64,000 bases of DNA from Heterocephalus glaber (lineage: Eukaryota > Chordata > Mammalia > Rodentia > Bathyergidae): assembly GCF_000247695.1 (NCBI RefSeq), contig NW_004624748.1, positions 6,566,986 to 6,630,985 on the forward strand. Reading direction: 5' to 3'. Below are positions 23,460-56,959 of this stretch, one piece after another (position 1 is the first letter of the stretch; each line of letters opens with the position of its first letter). Position numbers and translations under genes: made by a program. Below the pieces are notes generated by a model. That model worked only from the letters and a program-made list of their open reading frames with translations, ran no database searches and was not told where the DNA came from.

Positions 23460-24054
23460 CAAGGATGACTACATGTTTAGACTGAGCAATAGGGGGAAAA
23501 AAAAGAGGTGAGATGAGGAAACTATGGAAAGCTAGATGTGGGGAAGAAAACCAAGTTTGGCTTTGAATAATGTTAGGTCTGATAATACCCACTGGACAAG
23601 CAAAATGGAGATATGAAAAGATAGCAACCTATAGCTTGCAAGCATGACCAACCAAAGACTCATGGATGGGACATGCCTGTGTTACAATAAAAAAAAATAT
23701 TTAAAATAAAGGTTTGCTTATATACATGAACTGTATTATGTATTATAATATGTGGCTCAGGCAAGCCAAATGTGTCCAACGCATGGTCCACAGCCTGCAC
23801 ATACCTACAGAAAATTTAAATGAAACGGTAAGCAAATTTCATGAGTTTACTTGAAAGTATACATAATATACTTGGTTAGTTCTTTAATTCTAAAATAATG
23901 GGAAACAAATTTATAAGTTGTTCTTAGTGGTTATGACTATAAATCTAATAATACTTAACTGCTATTATTTTCATATATTTATCATTTATATTTTATCAAT
24001 CTCCCCAAAAGATATGAGGCTTACACTAAAGATATTAGACAGATTTTAGGACAT

Positions 24055-24505
24055 GAGCTATCCACAAAGACTTATACATGAATGTTCATAGCTCCATAAT
24101 AGCTCCAAACTGCAAACCACCAAAATACCCATACACAGGAGAAATGAAGAAATTGTGGTTATGTGCAAAAAAAGAATACTCCATAACTGAAAAGAAACTA
24201 CTATGGATTCATGCAACAACATGGATGATGTCAAAAACATTCTGAGTGGAAAAAAGATTACACACTGTATGATTCCATTCAAATGAAATTCAACAGCCCA
24301 AAATTAATCTATGGTCATAGTTACCAGAGAGCAGTTCACAGCAAATGGAGTATTGCCTGGAAAGGGGGACAAGGGTATTTTTTAGGCTGGATAAAAAAAG
24401 GTCTGATGATTAACATGGATGGATGAAACTGTCAAAATTCATTGATCTGAATACTTAACTGTACATTTTTTATTGCATGTAAATTATAGCTGAAATACAC
24501 AAGAA
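24055..24505 (+). mobile_element. L1M 3' end
   Basis: CAAAGACTTATACATGAATG, TCATAGCTCCATAATAGC, GATTCATGCAACAACATGGA, GATTACACACTGTATGATTC: typical old L1/HAL1 3' wording. Confidence 0.85.
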
Positions 24506-26260
24506 AATATGAGCCAACAGAGGGGTTACTTCAAACCCCACTAAAAAGATTGTATTCTGCAAAACTGAGGCTAGAAGTAATTAATCTAATTAAGCAAAGT
24601 TCAGCTTTGAGTTCCCCAGCAACTGAAGCAAAGGAAAACCAATAAATGATGTCGTTCCATTACCTACTATCACCATGTATTAGAAGAGAAAGTCTTCCTA
24701 ACACTAAATTTAAGATAGATTTAAATTACTAATATTACAGAGTGTTCTCACTAGCACTTTTATAAAAGTTGAAGGAGTATTTCAGGCTCATTATCAATTC
24801 TTAAGAAAATACAAGAAATAAATATTAAATAATGATTCTATGAAGTCTTTTCTATGGAAGTTGAAGGAAGATATTCAAGGTTCCATAGTATTCTAGAGTA
24901 TCAGCGAGCTGCAGGAGAATGTCTAGAAATCATCCTAGAGGGACAGGGTTCTCAGATTTCACAGGCTCACTCACCTTTCTAGAGTTTGTGATTAAGGCTG
25001 GATATCAGGTAACTAGGGGTTAAAGTGTAATTTTCTCTGGAGTTGATTAAAACCAGGTAGGTGAGTTTTAGCTACTCAATTTGTACTTGCCTAATTATAG
25101 GTGTTAAATGTTCTAAAAACTTTCCATATTTGTACCCAAAGAGAAAATCATTCCCGTCTCTGTTTAAGTCTAGGTACTAAATGGATACCTTTTTTCCCTA
25201 GGATCCTGAAAGCTCCATTCTGCAATCTCCTGAGTCTCCTTTCATGCTTCTGCGGGGGCATAATTGACAAGTTATGCAGGGCAATAATTTGTTGGGCAGA
25301 AATCCCTACTTTTAAGACATCTAACATCCAGGCCCCATTTACTAAATAAATGGTCCTGTGACAAAAAAAAAAATACCTTGTACATTTTAAAATTTGTCAC
25401 TGATGCTTTTTGATAATCATTAGGTCTTAAAAGAACGTCAGTATCCTTTTGAATATGGAAAAGCATCTGACCAAAAATACTACCCATGGTACAGCATGTA
25501 AAATGTAATTTTGTTTGAAACACTTGTGGTATGTCATCTATTTCTGTCACATAAAAATCTTAGGTCCAGAAAGAACATTTTACTTATTATGAGGCTATGC
25601 TTGCACAAGCCTGCTAGACTGAAATAACCTCCAAGTAAAATTCTTACCAGCTGAATGAGCTGACCCACAAAAAGCTGATTCATTCATTCAACAAACAAGA
25701 ATTGCCCATTTGAATGCTGAAAATTGTCTGCCAAAAAATGACTTTGGTTTTAGTGAAGTTAACATTATACTTTTTTCCTAGCTGCAGTTGACCAGTATGT
25801 TTATTCCTTTATTCAATGTTATAATCTATTATGTGCCAAATACTGAAGATCCAGTGGTAAGCTTATGGTAAGCTTTGCTAATGGTCTAGTGGAGAGCTGC
25901 ATGGACTCAGTTAAAAGTAACATGTAAGCCATAAGAGAGGTACAGTAGTCTCTCTGAGGAAACTTAATCTGAGATCTGAAGGATGAAGAGTTAACCACAT
26001 CTTTTGTTTGTGGAGGGAAAAGGATGGATGGAGGAGGAAAAAAAACGCAGGACTGCCACCTTACATGAAATAGAAGTTAGGATACAAATGGTGAGAGAAT
26101 AACTGTAGGAAAAGAATTTTCAGGCTTAATAAGGGAATGAATTCTTTTCCCTAAATGCAGAAAAAAATCATCATAGAATGTAGATGTGATCAGCTTTATA
26201 TTTAAGGGAACACACTTACATCATGCTATAGACTTGAGGCCAACATAGATTTTTGAAATA
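24506..26260. other. Intergenic stretch, one probable L2 piece
   Basis: Unique sequence, apart from L2-like wording at 25800-26010 (ATTATGTGCCAAATACTGAA, GGTCTAGTGGAGAGC). No gene seen. Confidence 0.55.
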
Positions 26261-26660
26261 GACAACTTTTTGTGAAACGCTTTATCAGCCAAAGTAAAGA
26301 TGACTGAGGGAAAGGTTAGCATGATATACAGGAATAATTAATTTTATAAATAATCAAGAGCTCCAAATATGTGCCAGGAAACCTATTAAGATACTGACAT
26401 GCAGGGGGCACTTGGTGGAGCATGTGCCTAGCATGCATGAGGGCCTGGGTTTCATCCCCAGCAATGCAAAACAAATCACAAGCGGGAGGCTAGTGTAGAA
26501 AGTATTTTGACCAAATAAGCAATAAGGACAAAAATTTTATGCCACAAAGGAGAAAATATAAGGCAATGAGGTTGAGAAACGGGATAACCTTTCTTATTGA
26601 TTCAGGAAAGGATTCCCTTGAGAAATAAGACACCTGAACTAAATCCTGAAGGTTGAGTAA

Positions 26661-26949
26661 AATCTAACTAAAGGGCATGGCGGGGGGGGGCCCACACAGG
26701 AATATTTTTCGAGAATAACATTTACTAAGAAATGGTACACAGCCAATGTGTTAGGATGCTAAGAGCAAAGGGGAGTTTGAACAAGATATGGCTGGACCTG
26801 TTGGTAGAATCTAACTAAAGGGCATGGGGGGGGCCCACACAGGAATATTGTTCGAGAATAACATTTACTAAGAAATGGTACACAGCCAATGTGTTAGGAT
26901 GCTAAGAGCAAAGGGGAGTTTGATCAAGATATGGCTGGACTGTTGGGCA
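26661..26949 (+). repeat. Tandem duplication, 147-bp unit
   Basis: AATCTAACTAAAGGGCATGG starts copy 1 at 26661 and copy 2 at 26808. The copies differ at few positions, mainly in the length of a G-run and one T/G change. They lie inside L2 sequence, so this is a local duplication, not a transposon. Confidence 0.93.
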
Positions 26950-27120
26950 GTGTGGCACAAGGCTGTAATCCCAGCACTCTGGAAGGCTGAGAATCCAAAG
27001 GTTGAGCTCAGCCTGGGCAACTCAGTGACTTAGACACCTTTTCTCAAAATAAAATACAACTGGGGAGCTGGGGATATAGCTCAGTGTGAAGGCCCTGGGG
27101 TAGTCCTCATTACTGCCAAA
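26945..27120 (+). mobile_element. Composite SINE (B1-like plus ID-like)
   Basis: CTGTAATCCCAGCACTCTGG and CAGCCTGGGCAACTCAGTG, then GGGGATATAGCTCAGTGTG and a degraded end. Confidence 0.8.
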
Positions 27121-27540
27121 TATCTAACTATATCTGGAGAGTGAGGTGGGTCTGGACAGTGCAGCAGTATTTTGGGCTTTACCTTAGGAACCAGAGGAAG
27201 CCATGACAGTATGTTAAACAGGGAGTACAGTAATAAAAAAATCAAATTCGTGTTTTGAAAAGATCCTTATGGTTACAATGTAGATGGATTATAGGGGTAC
27301 AGGGATGCATGTAGTGAAGTGGGTTAAGCCATGATTGCAAAGATCGGGAAATTATTTTTGAGTTGGATGATTTGGTGACTGTCCTCCACAGAATGGAGTT
27401 TCTGGCTTGGCTTTCTTACACACATTTCCAGTTTTGATGGTAAAATGGTATCATCAGACCAGAAGTCATTTTCATCTTAGTTCTTAGGATAAGAGCCAGG
27501 TCATCTAAAAATTGTATTACACATTAAACTGTTGACAACA

Positions 27541-27698
27541 GGCTGGGTGTGGTGGCACAGGCCTATAATTCCAGTACTTGGGAGGCTGAGACAGATAGAT
27601 CACTACTGAGTTCAAGGCCAGCTCGGCTACACAGTGAGTTCAAAGCCAGCCTGGACTACATAGCAAGGCCCTGCCTCAAAAAAACAAACCAAACAAAT
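27541..27698 (+). mobile_element. B1-like SINE with internal duplication
   Basis: GGCTGGGTGTGGTGGCACAG, then GAGTTCAAGGCCAGCTCGG and GAGTTCAAAGCCAGCCTGG in tandem, and a CAAACCAAACAAA tail. Confidence 0.92.
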
Positions 27699-27811
27699 GT
27701 TGACAAGTCTTCCTTAGGAAATGATAGAGGGAAACATTCACATTTTACCTTTAAAAGTTTTATATTTGATTATTTTTACAATGAAAATGTAAATACAAGT
27801 TTAAAAAAATA

Positions 27812-27988
27812 TAGGAGCCAGGTACAGCAGTGCATGCCTATAATTTCAGCTACTCAAGAGGCTGAAGCAGAAAGATCACCAGTTTGAGGACAGTCTGGGC
27901 AACTTAGTAAGACCGTCTCAAAATAAAAAAGGGGATGTAACTCAGTGGCGAGCACCACAGGTCCAATCCCCAGTACCACAAAACAAAA
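27812..27988 (+). mobile_element. Composite SINE (B1-like plus ID-like)
   Basis: GAGCCAGGTACAGCAGTGCA, GTCTGGGCAACTTAGTAAG, then GGGGATGTAACTCAGTGG and CCAATCCCCAGTACCAC. Confidence 0.8.
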
Positions 27989-28660
27989 TGCAAATATAGG
28001 AATCCCATCAAATATATTTATAAATGTAAATGGAGACCTAGGAATTATCTTGTTTTATGCCACCTAGAACTGAATTTTGAGCTCTTTAAGAGCCTATTCC
28101 CATCCTTTCTGCTGCTTAGAATTTATCAACCATAGAGGCCCAGAAGAATTTAAAAGGATGGGTTCTACACCTCATAAACGGATAAATATTATCTGAAAAT
28201 ATTTTAATTTACTGCTTTAAAATTCGTAAATATTTCAAGAAGCTTTCAATTGTTATTTTTTAAACATAAGATGCAAGCCTAAAATGATGAACGGTCAAAG
28301 AGCTGAAACTAAATAATGCTTCTTTCCCAAACAAATACTGTATTAACCACAGAGACCAAGAGAGAAGCAAGCTGGCAATAACTGGACAAGACCATCAACT
28401 ACTTGATAGTTCTATGGGGATTAAGAGTATTCCTTTTTCTACATAGATATACATGTTCTTATCTAGGAAACAGTCTCAAAGAGTTAAATGTGCAAGGACT
28501 GGTGTCCAAGACAAACTAGGATTTATTATGATGTACAGTCTTTGTTGGAAATGGGACTGTCTAGTAAAATACTAAAAGTATAGTCAGAATTTTACAGGTC
28601 CAGCCAGCATTAACTCACCACCACATCCAAAAATGAAATCTAGACTTTTCAATAATCCAT

Positions 28661-28857
28661 TTGCATTATTAAACAGTCTCTGTTTAAGTTCTATACTTTG
28701 GTTGAGATATAATTTGGTCAGAACATTGTATACTTTTTTTTTGCATTAAACAGTCTCTGTTTAAGTTTTTTTTGCATTAAACAGTCTCTTTAAGTTCTAT
28801 ACTTTGGTTGAGATATACTTTGGTCAGAACATTGTATACTTATTTTTTTTTTTTGCA
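28661..28857 (+). repeat. Local partial triplication
   Basis: TTGCATTA..AAACAGTCTCTGTTTAAG starts three units at 28661, 28741 and about 28771. The middle unit is only about 30 bp; the outer two continue into CTATACTTTGGTTGAGATAT and ACATTGTATACTT. The T-runs at the joins suggest replication slippage or template switching. Confidence 0.9.
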
Positions 28858-29214
28858 TTCCACTAAGAATGGTAATATAAAAATGATCTAGGAAAAACAA
28901 ATGAAAACATTATGCATTAAAACATAAGATCATTGTTTATTTGCTAATAATAATGATAGGGTTCAAAAAGCATTGGCAACAATTGTAGAGACCTCTATAA
29001 AGCATTTTCATACCCATTACTATTAAACACCTTTCTAGCTAGTGTCTCATTCCTGTGTCACAGGTGAGCAGTTGGAAGAATCCTACCAATTTCCCAAGAT
29101 TTATATTATTTTCTGACTTCCATGTTCTTTATTCTACCAGCACGAATTAAAAATGCTGCAAAGCAGCAAGGCTAGACCCATCTTTGGTAAATTCACTCAC
29201 ACACACAATAGGGT

Positions 29215-29390
29215 ACCTTATCTGAATGTTTGTGCCTCTCCAAAATTCATGTTGAAATGCTAACATGATGGCATTTTAAGTGTTGAGGTCTTTGGGAAGT
29301 TATAAGGGTGGAATTAGTGCCTTTATAAGAGGTCCCAAGGAGTTAGGGGGGAATGCAATAGAAGGAATGCACATGACTGAAGTATGTTAT
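29215..29390 (+). mobile_element. MaLR LTR (MST/MLT1-like), 5' half
   Basis: GAATGTTTGTGCCTCTCCAA, AATTCATGTTGAAATGCTAA, GAGGTCTTTGGGAAG and AGTGCCTTTATAAGAGGTCC follow the MaLR order. The 3' half is displaced to 29790. Confidence 0.75.
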
Positions 29391-29789
29391 CTGCAGGTAT
29401 AAAAATGCATAAATCCCATTATTTTGTAAAATCTATATATAAATATGGACAGACCTCTTTTATTAAGAGACATACTTTATCTCATTATAAGATATAATAT
29501 ACATTATATCCCATAAAGATATATCTCATACTGATATATAATCCCATATATGATATATATCCCATATTAATTATATCTTTTATTGATATACAGTGGTACT
29601 TCAGTTCATGAACTTAATTTTTCCCATGATTCTGGTCGCAAACCATGATTCTTGTCAAGTCCAACAAGAACCAAATCAAATTCAATGGTTAGGCTCAATG
29701 TTGACTTCAAGGAGAAATGTGATTTGGTTCTTGTCTAATTCAATAGACCCACCATGGGGGATGGGCAGTCACAGAGAGGAGATCTGTCC
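29391..29789. other. Insert splitting the MaLR LTR
   Basis: Begins with an AT-rich block of ATATATCCCATA-like repeats (29440-29590), then CAGTGGTACTTCAGTTCATG..AACTTAATTTTTCCC, which looks like the end of a DNA transposon, but I cannot assign the family. Confidence 0.45.
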
Positions 29790-29940
29790 ATTTGTGAAGC
29801 ATGTCCTCACCAGGCAATGAATCTCCAGGCACCCTGATCTTGGACTTCCCAGCATATAGAACCATGAGAAACAAATTTCTGTATATAAGCCACTCAGTGT
29901 GTACTTTGCTGTAGCAGCCCAATGCAGTAAAAATTCAAAG
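29790..29940 (+). mobile_element. MaLR LTR (MST/MLT1-like), 3' half
   Basis: CCTCACCAGGCAATGAATCT, CTGATCTTGGACTTCCCAGC, GAGAAACAAATTTCTGTATA, TAAGCCACTCAGTGTG and GTAGCAGCCCAATG: the standard MaLR 3' wording. Confidence 0.8.
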
Positions 29941-30557
29941 TCAGGGAGGGACAGCCCAATCTCCCTGGAAACCACTAAGAAACCAGATTCCTTTGTATAT
30001 TTCATTCTCTATTAATCTTTATGGTGTGGTTTCTCCAAGCCACACGAAGACTGCAGACTCCAGCATGGCACATGAGTTCAAAGGGAACAGCATAGATCTC
30101 AGAGTTCCAGAATCCTGGGAAACATCTGAGTGACCAAGCTTGGGTAGAGGGGCATTCTCTTTTCAACTGACTCCAAGTAGGGGAAATTATAATGGTAATG
30201 GAAATAAAGTTCTGGGCACCATCTTAAACCAATCTGGCCAAATCAATGACTGTAAATGTTCTGAAGAAGCATTAAGTATCTTACTAAAATGATTATATAA
30301 AAAGCTCATAAAATTCTAATGAAAGAATTGTTATAGTAAAGCATGAATGTGGTCCTGGGAACTTGAAGCCCGCCTGACACTGGACTTTGATGAAAGCAAG
30401 GAAATGCTTACAGTGAGAAGCTGGGGCATTTTCTCCAGTTCACTTCACTAATATGGCATTATAATCAATGGGAATACAGAAACATCTTATTCCAAAATAC
30501 AAACCTTCAATAGTGGTCCACAGACTACTGAATGAAGTTCTCAAGGTCGCATATTAA

Positions 30558-30672
30558 AGAGATTAGGGATCTGGCTCAGTAGTAGAGTACTAGCCTAGCA
30601 TATGCAAGGCTCTGGGTCCAATGCCCAGCACTGAAAAAAGAGAAGGGAAAAAAAAAAAAAGGAGGAAAAAAG
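30558..30672 (+). mobile_element. Old ID-like SINE
   Basis: TTAGGGATCTGGCTCAGTAG, TGCAAGGCTCTGGGTCCAAT, CCCAGCACTG and a purine-rich tail. Confidence 0.8.
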
Positions 30673-31319
30673 TGTTCAAGGTCCTCCATTATTGGTCCCA
30701 TGCACTTAACACTGACTTGCCTAAATGTTTCTAGAATGCTTGGACTGGTTTGGGGTTATTCTTCTCCCTCACAGTACTGATCACAATGCACTGGATGGTG
30801 AATCACCAGTCTCTTTTACTAGGCTGTAAATCTCCTCAAAGGCAGTTGTTTCTTTCTCTGCAGATGATGTATCTCCAACACTTAATACTGTATTGGGCTT
30901 ATCAAAGATGTTTAGTAAGTATTGCTGAATGAATAATATACAGTACTCCTAAATCCTCATGAAGAAAAATCATAAAATTTTAAAGCCTGGAAGATAGGAA
31001 AAAAGCTATTCTTGGTTTTTTTAGAATATAATCCCTTGAGAAATAAATTTTCAATCCCTGAATATCCACCTAGCTGGCCTACTACTGACAATATTACTGA
31101 AATGAACCAAGAGCCAGTATTTAAATAATACCCCTTTGGGGCAAAACTGGTTTCTAGATCAGATTCTTTATGGGTTTTTGAAACTTTTAAAAAATTCTTA
31201 TCTCCTATTTGTCTCAGAAATTCACAGTGAAATTACTCTCAGGTATTTTGAATGGTGATGGATTTTGAATTACTTCAGATAAGAAGCAACCTTAGAAATA
31301 TAAAAATCACTACTACAAA

Positions 31320-31432
31320 CGTGCCAGGCACCATGGTGACCGCCTGTAGACCCAGCTACTCAGGTGAGGTTAAGAGAATCACTGACACCACTGTGTAATA
31401 CAGGAATCCTCATTTCAAAAACAAACAAAAAT
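31320..31432 (+). mobile_element. B1-like SINE fragment
   Basis: GTGCCAGGCACCATGGTGAC, AGACCCAGCTACTCAGGTGA, then a CAAAAACAAACAAAA tail. Diverged; could equally be a dimer remnant. Confidence 0.6.
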
Positions 31433-31620
31433 CACTACTTTAACGCAAAATGTCCCATTTGTGAAGGACACATCCTCAGAAAAAAATCAGTATTTTATGC
31501 TCCTTGGAAACTTTAGGCTTTATTAATTGCCTTTCTATTAACCCAAAACAAAACAAAGCCACAGCATTTTATCTTAAATAGCATCATTCAGAGTTGAGGC
31601 TTAAATGTTACTCAAGTAGT

Positions 31621-31700
31621 TTTTTTGGTACTGGGGATCCAACTTGGGACCTTCGCTTGCGAGGCAGGCAGTGGAACTACTGAGGCTAAATCCCCGGCCC
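31621..31700 (-). mobile_element. tRNA-derived ID-like SINE downstream of ITM2B
   Basis: Reversed; GGTACTGGGGATCCAACTTG and CTAAATCCCCGGCCC. CTCAAGTAGTTTTT flanks both sides. Confidence 0.92.
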
Positions 31701-31767
31701 GCTCAAGTAGTTTTTGCAAAGAATATGGTTTAGGTATTAATGGCTTATTTTTATTTTTTAAAAGTCT

Positions 31768-31854
31768 GGGCCAGAGATTTAGCTCAGTGGTGCTGTGCCT
31801 GCCTCGCAAGTGCAATGTCCTGAGTTCAATCTCCGGCATGAAAAAAAAAAAAAA
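31768..31854 (+). mobile_element. tRNA-derived ID-like SINE downstream of ITM2B
   Basis: GGGCCAGAGATTTAGCTCAG start, GAGTTCAATCTCCGG, A tail. AAAAGTCT on both sides. Opposite orientation to the neighbour at 31621. Confidence 0.9.
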
Positions 31855-31944
31855 GTCTATGACCTTACCCATTATATATAGAGAACTGGATTATAGATAC
31901 AAATAGTTTCTTTCTTTATGTGAATTACCTTAAGATATAAAAAT

Positions 31945-32640
31945 CAAATTATTCTTTGGCTTTATTATATGGGAAAAATAACACAGTCTAGTCAAACAAC
32001 TTTGTGATATTTATATTCTATTGCACAGATATGGGTTATACAAATTAGTAACACAAGTTATTTCTTAAATTCCAAACATTTTCTAAAATATTATTACAGC
32101 AAATGCTTAGGATATTAAAACATCAAAGTGGAAAACATACTCTAAATAGTTAAATGCAATAATGAAAATACTGCACATTTTAATTAAAGGAAAAAATGCG
32201 TGCTTAAATGCTCTAATAAACTAGGTAGCAGGGCAACTAACACTACAAATAAGTCACTGTGGTCCATTTTAATGTATGCATATATATGATTATTCTTTAT
32301 ATAACCCCTCCTCTTGAAAATGCATAATTAAAACATACAAATTCAGATAAATGACTTAAAGAAATTTTAATTTTTCCTAATACTTAAGATCTACAGTGAA
32401 GTGTACTATTATCTATGACTTCATACGCTTACTAAGTCAAATACAAAAGACACCACACTTAAAAAGAAGGAAATATTTTTTAAAGATAATGGTTTTAATT
32501 GAATTAATGAGATGAAAAGATAGTGGGGCCCTGTTTGCTACTTACATGAAAGAAGATTTTAAAAAATAATCACTGCACAAAATACAAAGGGTGGGGTTAT
32601 GCTGTGGCATTAAATTTGTCTCCATGTTTTTCTCGACTGT
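31945..32640 (-). other. ITM2B: ITM2B 3' untranslated region (predicted end)
   Basis: AT-rich sequence between the stop codon and the first good poly(A) signal on the minus strand. It contains no SINE or LINE copy, unlike the flanking DNA, where two tRNA-SINEs sit just beyond at 31621-31854; this suits a transcribed, constrained 3' UTR. The exact cleavage point is inferred from the AATAAA position, not observed. Confidence 0.75.
31961..31966 (-). terminator. ITM2B: ITM2B polyadenylation signal AATAAA
   Basis: Plus-strand TTTATT, i.e. AATAAA on the coding strand, in the context TATAATAAAGCC, about 0.68 kb after the stop. Another AATAAA on this strand (31519-31524) lies beyond two SINE insertions and is less likely as the main site. 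Confidence 0.7.
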
Positions 32641-55523
<22,883 letters not shown>

Positions 55524-55737
55524 GGTGAGGCCTGGGGCGCCCCGGGGCGGGCTGGAGGTGCGGGCTGTGGGCTCCCGGCTGCGGACGCAGCCCCCTCGAC
55601 CGGGCTCGGGCTGCGACTCCGCGGCAGCTGACGAGAGTCGGGCGGCTGCACAGCAGCTAAAGTGACTACTGCAGCTGGGCTCTCCAGCTCCGGCGCGATG
55701 GGGCTAGGCGGGGCCTGAGGGCGGGGCTCGCTATCTC

Positions 55738-55788
55738 GGGGCGGGGCCTATGGGCGGGCGGGGCGGGGCCTATGGGCGGGCGGGCCGG
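55738..55788. repeat. 22-bp tandem GC-box repeat in the ITM2B promoter
   Basis: Two adjacent near-identical copies of a unit containing GGGGCGGGGCCTATGGGC, period 22 bp (CCTA at 55747 and again at 55769). Each unit holds overlapping Sp/KLF-type GC boxes. This is a plausible promoter-strength element. Confidence 0.8.
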
Positions 55789-55899
55789 GGACCACAGGCA
55801 CGCGGGGCGGGGGAGGGGCAAAGGCTCACTCCTCTAGACTTGGAAGGGGGGGCCTGGCCCCGCCCGGAGTGGAGCCTGAAGGGATGGAGGGGCGCGCCA

Positions 55900-56860
55900 G
55901 GGTGAGAGCCGCTGCCTTTCTGGACCGCCTTGAATTTCCTGTTCTCAATTTGCTCTCAATGAGTTTACCTCCGGACCCACTGTTGCAGGTTGGTAGCAAA
56001 ATCGCGTGAACATTCCTGGTTCGCTGCCTATAGTGGGTCAACTTCTGGTAGTGCCAGGACCACCTCTTCCTTGTCTGCTGCCCCCTCCTCGAGCCTAAAG
56101 GCCATTGAATTTTTGTGTGAGAAAAATCTCCATTTTCTCATTTAACTAGCGAGCTGACTCAGTAGAGCACAGAAATGTTTAAAGCTCTATTGTGATGACT
56201 TATCTTCCAAGGACCTCACCCAAGGGCGTTGCCTGACTCACGCTTGCCAGGTCTTCTCTCCCCACTGGGGAGGTCAGTGCCTGTGCTGCCTACTCCCACA
56301 CCGATTTGGAGAAACTCAGCAGATTTGTGTTTCAAACATCACACACTGATAAAACCAAATTCCCCACTCTTGTGCAGACTTGGGAAAAACCCATATGACC
56401 CCTGAGCTGATTGTTATTCAGGTTCTCAATAAGTTCTTATTTTTTCAGCAAAGTGAAAAATCGCTCATTTAAGGATAAAGCAAAATTCTCATATTTTGAA
56501 GAAGTTTCACTTACAAGTGATAGGGTACTGGTCCACACTCTTGTGGGATTTATGACAGTGTCAACAGATGGCCCTTTGGGCAAATGATTGATCCTGTACA
56601 CTTCTACCCCTCTCTATTCTGGTTTACCCAGAATTGTGGCTGTGCTATAGAAATTTCCAACTGTCAGCTGTCAGTATTTCTTGTAGAAAGTAAGTAGAAC
56701 CTTAGGTTCTTGGGGCTTGGCTCTACTTAAGCAAGGAGTTAGGTATCCATAGGATGTCACGTCATACATCCCTGAGAAACAGCCAAAGATGTGTGAATTT
56801 CAGAAACATCCTGGACTGAGAGAGAAACCCAGTACAAACCTTGAGTTTTTTTGGTGTGAA
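55900..56860. other. Upstream flank of the ITM2B promoter
   Basis: Unique sequence falling quickly from GC-rich to AT-rich. No repeats or genes recognised. Confidence 0.6.
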
Positions 56861-56865
56861 GTGAG

Positions 56866-56954
56866 TATTTTTTTTTTTTTGGTTCCGGGGATCAAACTCC
56901 AAACCTTGCACTTGCAAAGGCAGGCACTGGAACCACAGAGCTAGATCACTGGCT
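56866..56954 (-). mobile_element. tRNA-derived ID-like SINE
   Basis: Reversed; T-run, GGTTCCGGGGATCAAACTCC..AGAGCTAGATCACTGGC. More diverged than the intronic copies. Confidence 0.88.
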
Positions 56955-56959
56955 ACCTT

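Larger units (their letters stand above)
26261..27330 (+). mobile_element. L2 LINE 3' region, broken by SINEs and a tandem duplication
   Basis: L2 phrases occur in order on both sides of the inserts: GACACCTGAACTAAATCCTG, AAGGTTGAGTAAAATCTAAC, then GGGCTTTACCTTAGGAACC and AAGATCCTTATGGTTACAAT. Contains an old ID-like SINE (26401-26475), a duplicated 147-bp segment and a composite SINE (26945-27119). Confidence 0.75.

Noticed and set aside
31519..31524. Alternative AATAAA (minus) as the ITM2B 3' end
   Set aside because: Lies beyond two SINE insertions; the signal at 31961 is nearer and in unbroken unique sequence. Minor use cannot be excluded.
1..31900. Search for RB1 exons downstream of ITM2B
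   Set aside because: In human RB1 lies some tens of kb downstream in the same orientation, but no CpG island or RB1-like exon is visible here; it is probably beyond the window.
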